Shown here: positions 27,037 through 32,644 of the stretch, in pieces | Numbering within the stretch: the first letter of the stretch is position 1 | Layout: each line of letters starts with the position of its first letter | Assembly: GCA_903828665.1 (NCBI GenBank) | Contig: CAIKMZ010000057.1 | Location: 1-32,644, forward strand | Length of the DNA: 32,644 nucleotides | Origin: an uncultured beta proteobacterium | GTDB lineage: Bacteria > Pseudomonadota > Gammaproteobacteria > Burkholderiales > Burkholderiaceae_C | Direction of reading: 5' to 3' | Notes under the pieces: model-generated | The model's input: the letters and a program-made list of their open reading frames with translations, nothing else | Database searches by the model: none | What the model was told of the DNA's origin: nothing | Position numbers and translations under genes: made by a program

Positions 27037-29551
27037 CGAGCTCGAACCAGAGCACGCTGAGCAAGCCCAGCGCGACGGTCTTGAGCAGGTCGGGCCAGGC
27101 CAGCGCCTCGAAATGGAACAGGCGCGTCAGCCAAGGCAGGTAGAGCGCCAGGCCGAGCAGCGCCAGCGTCGCGCCAGCCACCAGCCACAAAGTGCGGTTC
27201 GGCACGCGCAGGGAGGCCCACAGCGACCCCGAGCGGCTGCGGCTGGAAAAGATCAGCGCCACATCGCCAATGACCAGCGTGCTGAAGGCAAAGGCGCGCG
27301 CCGCCGGTTCGCTCAGCCAGGTGGCACTCCAGGCGTAGCCGGCCAACACCGCGGCCAGCACGCCAAGGCCCTGCAACAGGGCCAGCGCCAGCGTCATGCC
27401 GGCAAACAGCGGTGCGTTGGCGTCGCGCGGCGGCCGGCACATCACATCCGATTCGGACGGTTCGTTCTCGAACACCATGGAGCAGGCCGGGTCGATGATC
27501 AGTTCCAGAAAGGCGATGTGCATCGGGAACAACACGGTCGGCCAGCCCAGTAGCACCGGCATCAGCGCCAGACCGGCGATCGGCACGTGGACCGCTAGGA
27601 TGTAGGTCATCGACTTGCGCAGGTTGTCGAAGATGCGCCGGCCCAGACGCACGGCGCGCACGATTGAGGCGAAGTTGTCGTCGAGCAGCACGATCGACGC
27701 CGCCTCGCGCGCCACATCGGTGCCGCGCCCGCCCATGGCGACGCCGACATGCGCCGCTTTGAGCGCCGGCGCGTCATTGACGCCGTCACCGGTCATGGCG
27801 ACGATCTCGCCGCTGCGCTTGAGCGCCTGCACGATGCGCAGCTTTTGCGCCGGGGCGATGCGAGCGCAGACGCTGACGCGCTTCATGCGCTCGCACAGTT
27901 GCTCGTCGTCGAGCTGCGCCAGTTCGTCGCCGCTGAGCAGCTGCTCGCTCTGGCTGACGTCGATCTGCGCCGCCTCGGCGATGGCGCGCGCCGTGGCGGG
28001 GTAGTCGCCGGTGATCATGACGACGCGGATGCCGGCGCTGCGGCATTGCGTCACCGCGTCCACCACTTCGGCGCGCAGTGGATCGGCCAGCCCCAGCAGA
28101 CCGACGAATTCAAATTCGAAATCATGTTCGAGCGCCGGCCAGGCGTCGCCGACGAAGCGCGCCTGCGCCACGCCCAGCACGCGCAGGCCGCCCGCCGCCA
28201 TGGCGTCGACGGCCGCGGCAATTTTCGCTTGCGCCGCGGCGTCCAGATGGCACAGATCGATGATGGCCTCGGGCGCGCCTTTGGCCGCCACCACGTGACC
28301 CTTGCCGTCGCCAGCAACCGATTGCCAGACATGCGACATGGCTCGCAACTGCGGCGTCAGGCCGTATTCCTGGCGCAGCGTCCAGTCGCGGTGCAGGTGG
28401 TCCGTGTCCTTCAGAAAATGCTGGCCCAGGCGGTGAAAGGCCTTCTCCATCGGGTCGAACGGTTCGGCCACGCTGGCCAGAATCGAGAACTCCACGAGCG
28501 TGTGAAAGGCCTCGGGCAGCTCGGTCGTGCTGGCATAGTCGATTGCCAGGTTCAAGCCCTCCACATGGCCTTGCTGCGCGTACAGGCGCACCACGGTCAT
28601 GCGGTTCTCGGTCAGTGTGCCGGTCTTGTCGGTGCACAGCACCGAGGTCGCGCCGAGCGTCTCGATGGCGGCAATGCGCCGGGTCAGCACCTTCTCTTTC
28701 GACAGGCGCCAGGCGCCCAGCGCCGGCAGCACCGTCAGCACGACCGGGAACTCTTCGGGCAACAATGCCATCGCTAGCGCGATGCCGGCCAGCAGCGCGC
28801 CCATCCAGTCGCCGCGCAGCAAGCCGTAGGCCAGAACCAGGAACACGCTGGCGCACAAGGCGACCGTGGCCAGCAGGCGCACCAGGCGCGCGGTCTGGAT
28901 CTTGAGCGGCGAGCGCTCGATGCGCAGCGTCGTGAGTGCCGCACCGATGCGGCCGATCTCGCTGCGCGCGCCGGTGGCCGTCACGCGCGCCGTACCGTGG
29001 CCGCCGACCAGCAGCGTGCCGGAGAACAGGCTCGCCTGCTTGTCGTCCGGCGCCTGCGCCTCGGGCTGTTTCAGAACCGGGACCGACTCGCCCGTCAGCA
29101 GCGACTCGTCCGCCAGCACCTCGGTGCCTTCAAGCAGCAGCGCGTCAGCGGCGATGCGGTCGCCCTCGGACAGCATCAGCAGGTCGCCGCAGACCACGTC
29201 GGCGCTGGCGATGCGCTGCGGCTGACCGTCGCGCAGCACCAGCGCGCGCGGGCTGGTCAGGTCGCGCAGCGCGGCCAGTGCATGCTCGGTCTTGCCCTCC
29301 TGGTACAGGGTCAGCCCTAGCACCGCCAGCACCAGGCCGAGCAGGATCAGGCCCTCCTGCAGGTCGCCCAGCAGCAGGTAGAGCGCGCCGGCCGCCAGCA
29401 GCAGCATGAACATCGGCTCCTGCACGGTCTCCCAGACGATGGTGCGCCATCCGCGCGGTTGATCGCCCGGCAACACATTGGGGCCGTCCTCAAGCAAGCG
29501 CTGCGCCGCTTGCGCCGCGCTCAGGCCTTCATCAGACGCCGGTAAAACCAT
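27011..29551 (-). CDS. Cation-transporting P-type ATPase (PMR1/Ca-type, P2)
   Basis: The 846-residue pump has an N-terminal cation ATPase domain, actuator loop LLTGES (151-156), the phosphorylation motif DKTGTLT with Asp308, and the hinge [21 protein letters not shown]. In M4 it has PEEFP (265-269) where Ca pumps usually have PEGLP. M6 reads [18 protein letters not shown], differing from the SERCA pattern. The ion is therefore uncertain (Ca, Mn, Na or another). The ATG at 29551 lies within the end of the mgtA-like gene (31-bp overlap), so the two pumps are translationally linked. The 3' end overlaps convergent alr. Confidence 0.9.
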   Translation of the reverse strand: MVLPASDEGLSAAQAAQRLLEDGPNVLPGDQPRGWRTIVWETVQEPMFMLLLAAGALYLLLGDLQEGLILLGLVLAVLGLTLYQEGKTEHALAALRDLTSPRALVLRDGQPQRIASADVVCGDLLMLSEGDRIAADALLLEGTEVLADESLLTGESVPVLKQPEAQAPDDKQASLFSGTLLVGGHGTARVTATGARSEIGRIGAALTTLRIERSPLKIQTARLVRLLATVALCASVFLVLAYGLLRGDWMGALLAGIALAMALLPEEFPVVLTVLPALGAWRLSKEKVLTRRIAAIETLGATSVLCTDKTGTLTENRMTVVRLYAQQGHVEGLNLAIDYASTTELPEAFHTLVEFSILASVAEPFDPMEKAFHRLGQHFLKDTDHLHRDWTLRQEYGLTPQLRAMSHVWQSVAGDGKGHVVAAKGAPEAIIDLCHLDAAAQAKIAAAVDAMAAGGLRVLGVAQARFVGDAWPALEHDFEFEFVGLLGLADPLRAEVVDAVTQCRSAGIRVVMITGDYPATARAIAEAAQIDVSQSEQLLSGDELAQLDDEQLCERMKRVSVCARIAPAQKLRIVQALKRSGEIVAMTGDGVNDAPALKAAHVGVAMGGRGTDVAREAASIVLLDDNFASIVRAVRLGRRIFDNLRKSMTYILAVHVPIAGLALMPVLLGWPTVLFPMHIAFLELIIDPACSMVFENEPSESDVMCRPPRDANAPLFAGMTLALALLQGLGVLAAVLAGYAWSATWLSEPAARAFAFSTLVIGDVALIFSSRSRSGSLWASLRVPNRTLWLVAGATLALLGLALYLPWLTRLFHFEALAWPDLLKTVALGLLSVLWFELVKKFRRRP

Positions 29552-32010
29552 TGTTTTGCTCCCTCAACCATCAACAGATACAGCAGCAGCAGGACAGCCA
29601 GCAGACCAAAGAAGGACGGCGGCAGCGGCGTGAAGCCCAGATAAGGCGCCAGTGGCGTGAACGGCAGCAGCATGGCCGAGAGCACGACGGCCAGCGAGGT
29701 CCCGATCAGCCAGCGGTGCGGGTGGCTGTGCAGGGGGTTGCGCCGCGTGCGGATGACGAAGATCACGAGCACCTGGGTCGCGATCGATTCGACGAACCAG
29801 CCGGTGCGAAACAGCGTCTCGTGCGCATGGAAGAGCCGGATCAGCAGGTAGAAGGTCAGGAAGTCGAACAGTGAGCTGATCGGGCCGATGGTCAGCATGA
29901 AGTTGCGGATGAAGCCCATGTCCCAGCGTTTCGGTTGCGCCAGGTCCTCCTCGTCCACGTTGTCCAGCGGCAGCGTGACTTCCGAGACGTCGTACATCAG
30001 GTTGTTGAGCAGGATCTGCAGCGGCAGCATCGGCAGGAACGGCAGGAACAGCGTGGCCGCCGCCATGCTGAACATGTTGCCGAAGTTGGAGCTAGTGGCC
30101 ATCATGATGTACTTCATCACGTTGCCGAAAGTGCGCCGCCCTTCCAGGATGCCCTTGTGCAGCACCATCAGGTCCTTTTCCAGCAGGATCATGGCCGCGG
30201 CCTGCTTGGCCACGTCCACTGCGCCTTCGACCGAGATGCCGACGTCGGCCGTGTGCAGCGAGGGCGCGTCGTTGATGCCGTCGCCGAGGTAGCCGACGAC
30301 ATGGCCGCGCGCCTTGAGCGCCAGGATGATGCGGTTCTTCTGCGACGGGTTGACGCGGCAGAACAGGTTCACGGCTCCGGCGCGCGCGCGCAGCGCGTCG
30401 TCGTTCATCGCCGCCACTTCGGTGCCGGTGAGAACGCCGTCGATCGGCAGGCCGAGCTGCGTGCAGACGTGGCGCGTCACGCGTTCGTTGTCGCCGGTCA
30501 CGATCTTCACCGCCACGCCGCTGGCCGCCATCGCCTTGAGCGCTTCACCGGCGCTGGCCTTGGGCGGGTCCAGAAACGCGGCGAAGCCGGCGAACACCAG
30601 CTCGCTTTCGTCCGAGATCACGGCGTGCGGGTGATCGATCGGCACATCGCGCCAGGCGATGCCCAGGGCCCGGAAACCCTCCTGGCCCAGGCTGTCGAAG
30701 AGGGCGTCGATGCGTTCGCGCGCCGGCGCGTCCAGCGCCACGCTGGCACCGCTGTTGTCCTGGTATTGCGTGCACAGGCGCAGCACGTCTTCCGGCGCAC
30801 CTTTGACGACCAGACGGCGCGAGTCCGCACCCTGCACCAGCACCGAGACGCGGCGCCGCTCGAAGTCGAACGGCACCTCGTCGACCTTGCGCCAGGCCGA
30901 GACATCGATCTCCTCGTGCGCGAGGATCGCGTCGTCGAGCGGGCTCTTCAACCCGCTTTCGAAATAGCTGTTCAGGTACGCCAGCGTCAGAACCTGCGGC
31001 CGCTCCTGGCCGCTGGCGTCCACATGGCGCTCCAGGCGGATCTTGGCCTCCGTCAGGGTGCCGGTCTTGTCGGTGCACAGCACGTCCATCGCGCCCATGT
31101 CCTGGATCGCCGACGGGCGCTTGACGATGACCTTGAGCGCGGCCATGCGCAGCGCGCCGCGCGTCAGCGTGACCGAGACCACCATCGGCAGCAGCTCCGG
31201 CGTCAGCCCGACCGCCAGCGCCACGGCAAACAGAAAGGACTCGAGCAGCGAGCGATGGAACGCCACGTTGACCAGCAGCGTGAACAGCACCAGCGCCAGG
31301 GTCAGGCGCATGATCAGCATGCCAAAGCGCCGCGTGCCGATCTCGAACGCGGTGGGTGGTGCCTCCGTGGCCAGGCTGACGGCGATCTGCCCGAGGGAGG
31401 TATTGCTGCCGGTGCGGCCGATCAGCACGCGCGCCGAACCACTGACCACCGAGCCGCCCATGAAGACGCTGTCGGCGCGGTCGAGCGACCAGTCATCAGC
31501 GGCCAGCGATGCGGCATCGGTTGTCGGCCCGGCAGCCGCTTTTTTTTCGACCGGGAATGGCTCGCCCGTGAGTTGCGCCTGATTGACAAAGAAGTCGTTT
31601 GCCTCGATCAGCCGGGCATCGGCCGGCACCAGGTTGCCGGCGGACAGCAGCACCACGTCCCCCGGCACCAGTTGCGTGACCGGAAGTTCGCAGGGCTGGC
31701 CGTCGCGCAGCACGCTGGCCGTCACCGCCACCTTGAGCGCGAGCTGTTCGGCCGCGCGCCCGGCGCGGTAGGCCTGGACAAAGTCGAGCGTCACGCTCAT
31801 CAGTACGATCAGGCCGATGATCAGGGCGCCGGTGACGTCGCCGGTCAGCGCCGAAATGCCGGCGGCCACCAGCAGCACCAGCACCAGCGGGTTCTTGAAA
31901 TGCGCGAGGAACTGCAGGACGACCCAGCGCTGCGTCACCGGCGCGAGCCGGTTTGCGCCGTATTGCGCAAGCCTCTGCGCGGCCTCAGTGCTGGTCAGTC
32001 CATTGCCCAT
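29521..32010 (-). CDS. mgtA: Magnesium-type P-type ATPase (MgtA/MgtB family, P3B)
   Basis: The 829-residue pump has LTGEP (147-151), PELLP in M4 (271-275, as in GLTPE[ML]LPM of MgtA), DKTGTLT with Asp314, the hinge GDGINDAPSLHTADVGISV, and the MgtA M5-M6 region NNLMYDVSEVTLPLDNVDEEDL. Together these place it with Mg importers rather than Ca pumps. It is shorter than enterobacterial MgtA (about 900 residues), mostly from a short N-terminus. The ATG is at 32010. The 97-bp upstream gap has room for a promoter but not for the long Mg-sensing leader of Salmonella mgtA, so control is probably different. Confidence 0.9.
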   Translation of the reverse strand: MGNGLTSTEAAQRLAQYGANRLAPVTQRWVVLQFLAHFKNPLVLVLLVAAGISALTGDVTGALIIGLIVLMSVTLDFVQAYRAGRAAEQLALKVAVTASVLRDGQPCELPVTQLVPGDVVLLSAGNLVPADARLIEANDFFVNQAQLTGEPFPVEKKAAAGPTTDAASLAADDWSLDRADSVFMGGSVVSGSARVLIGRTGSNTSLGQIAVSLATEAPPTAFEIGTRRFGMLIMRLTLALVLFTLLVNVAFHRSLLESFLFAVALAVGLTPELLPMVVSVTLTRGALRMAALKVIVKRPSAIQDMGAMDVLCTDKTGTLTEAKIRLERHVDASGQERPQVLTLAYLNSYFESGLKSPLDDAILAHEEIDVSAWRKVDEVPFDFERRRVSVLVQGADSRRLVVKGAPEDVLRLCTQYQDNSGASVALDAPARERIDALFDSLGQEGFRALGIAWRDVPIDHPHAVISDESELVFAGFAAFLDPPKASAGEALKAMAASGVAVKIVTGDNERVTRHVCTQLGLPIDGVLTGTEVAAMNDDALRARAGAVNLFCRVNPSQKNRIILALKARGHVVGYLGDGINDAPSLHTADVGISVEGAVDVAKQAAAMILLEKDLMVLHKGILEGRRTFGNVMKYIMMATSSNFGNMFSMAAATLFLPFLPMLPLQILLNNLMYDVSEVTLPLDNVDEEDLAQPKRWDMGFIRNFMLTIGPISSLFDFLTFYLLIRLFHAHETLFRTGWFVESIATQVLVIFVIRTRRNPLHSHPHRWLIGTSLAVVLSAMLLPFTPLAPYLGFTPLPPSFFGLLAVLLLLYLLMVEGAKQWFYRRLMKA

Positions 32011-32078
32011 CGTGCGTCGCAGCTTACACCGGTCGACCCCTCCCGGATGTGATCAAACGCACATAGGCCGTCGACAAA

Positions 32079-32099
32079 GCCCCGGTCGCAGGCCGGGGC
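32079..32099 (-). terminator. Probable intrinsic terminator after the AhpD-like gene
   Basis: GCCCCGG-N7-CCGGGGC is a perfect 7-bp GC-rich stem starting 9 bp beyond the stop of the carboxymuconolactone decarboxylase-like gene; on the minus strand it is followed by CTTTG. The T-tract is short. It separates that gene from the mgtA-like gene. Confidence 0.55.
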
Positions 32100-32107
32100 G
32101 GCCGGCG

Positions 32108-32458
32108 CTACTTGGGGGCCGACATGCTGTCCCAAGCGGCGATCACCTCGGCCGCGTACATGAGGGCCGGTCCGCCGCCCATGTAGACGCAGATGGTGAG
32201 CATCTCGTCGAGCTCGGCGCGCGTGCAGCCGAGCTTGATCAGGGCCTTGACATGAAAGCCGACACAACCCGAGCAATGCTGCGTGACGCCGATCGCCAGC
32301 GCGATCAGCTCCTTGGTCTTGGCGTTGATGGCGCCTTCGGCCAGGGAAGAGCGGGCCAGTTGCCCAAACGCCTGCATCGCCTCCGGCTGCGATTTGCGCA
32401 GGGCGGCCAGGTTGTGGTTGATGTCTTGAACCAGTTTGCTGTGTTCGAAGGTGCTCAT
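32108..32458 (-). CDS. Carboxymuconolactone decarboxylase/AhpD-like protein
   Basis: This 116-residue helical protein carries the AhpD-core redox motif CSGC within TQHCSGCVGFHVKALIKLGCTRAELDEML. The motif is typical of peroxidase-reducing AhpD-like members rather than true lactone decarboxylases, which often lack the CxxC. The preceding region INAKTKELIALAIGV is also family-typical. The ATG at 32458 has GGAAG about nine bases upstream. It lies 23 bp after the ccoG stop on the same strand, so it is probably co-transcribed with ccoG. It is likely cytoplasmic with a thiol redox role; the substrate is unknown. Confidence 0.92.
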   Translation of the reverse strand: MSTFEHSKLVQDINHNLAALRKSQPEAMQAFGQLARSSLAEGAINAKTKELIALAIGVTQHCSGCVGFHVKALIKLGCTRAELDEMLTICVYMGGGPALMYAAEVIAAWDSMSAPK

Positions 32459-32481
32459 GCTTGAAGTCTTCCGTTGCTCGG

Positions 32482-32644
32482 TTAGTGGGATGGAAATAGA
32501 AATGCTGATTTCTCGCTCAGATGACCGCTGGAGTCCAGCGCGTCGATCTCGAAGTGGATCGGGTGCGAGCCCGGCGCCGCCGCGTCGAACGGGGCCTGCA
32601 CGCGCATCGCCACCCAGCGCGCCTGCGTCGATTCGACCAGCACC
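32482..32644 (-). CDS. ccoG: C-terminal end of CcoG (FixG) cbb3 oxidase accessory protein, partial
   Basis: The last 53 codons of a gene entering from the right edge, ending with TAA at 32482-32484. The visible protein WVAMRVQAPFDAAAPGSHPIHFEIDALDSS... ending EKSAFLFPSH matches the Ig-like C-terminal FixG_C domain of CcoG, whose usual ending is G-x-H-x-I-x-F-x-I followed by EK-[ST/A]-x-F. CcoG is a membrane ferredoxin-like protein that assists copper handling for cbb3-type cytochrome oxidase. Only the tail is visible, so the assignment rests on this short match. Confidence 0.65.
   Translation of the reverse strand, partial: VLVESTQARWVAMRVQAPFDAAAPGSHPIHFEIDALDSSGHLSEKSAFLFPSH

Noticed and set aside
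29935..32052. A 705-codon plus-strand frame opposite the MgtA-like gene
   Set aside because: It has low-complexity Arg/Gln/His-rich composition and lies opposite a convincing P-type ATPase. It is typical of antisense frames in high-GC genes.
32011..32107. Mg-sensing leader or riboswitch before the mgtA-like gene
   Set aside because: The gap is 97 bp, much of it occupied by the terminator of the preceding gene; no M-box or mgtL-like short frame is visible.

Overview
The window is GC-rich (roughly two thirds G+C by eye) and densely packed with genes. All recognisable products are chromosomal proteobacterial housekeeping, transport or signalling proteins: PssA, LplT next to Alr, GlcE/GlcF, CcoG and a urease operon. 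Together these suggest a free-living betaproteobacterium, probably Burkholderiales or a relative. This is inferred from gene content and order, and no rRNA or other taxonomic marker is present. I saw no tRNA, rRNA, IS element, prophage or CRISPR array.

Layout. (1) 1-4994: a multi-PAS/GAF sensor cut by the left edge, a hotdog thioesterase, and a membrane diguanylate cyclase with Cache-like sensor and GGDEF domains. (2) 10136 down to 3318, minus strand: a likely signalling operon. It starts with a 1170-residue fusion of an NCS1-type permease, an eight-cysteine module, a histidine kinase and a receiver. This is followed by a REC-LuxR response regulator (11-bp overlap), a lone ABC ATPase without an ordinary start codon, and the diguanylate cyclase (17-bp overlap). 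(3) 10175-14422, plus strand: ureABCEFG, divergent from the permease-kinase gene with only 38 bp between the two starts; ureD is absent. An unrecognised small gene and an SMP-30/gluconolactonase-like gene follow. (4) 16119-21029: pssA (minus), then glcE, glcF, aroG and a LysE-type exporter (plus). (5) 21078-22861, minus: a COG4315-like lipoprotein, an ECF sigma factor and its membrane anti-sigma factor, with glutathione peroxidase (22995-23480) upstream on the same strand. (6) 23539-27036: an EamA transporter and lplT (minus), divergent from alr (plus). (7) 27011-32644, minus: the end of ccoG, a carboxymuconolactone decarboxylase/AhpD-like protein, MgtA-type and PMR1/Ca-type P-type ATPases that overlap by 31 bp.

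The most unusual unit is region 2 beside region 3. A transporter-like membrane domain is built into a hybrid kinase and head-to-head with urease. The working idea is a sensor of a nitrogen compound (urea, a nucleobase, hydantoin or allantoin) that acts through a LuxR regulator and perhaps c-di-GMP on urea use. The sequence supports the architecture and the neighbourhood; the ligand and the targets are inference.
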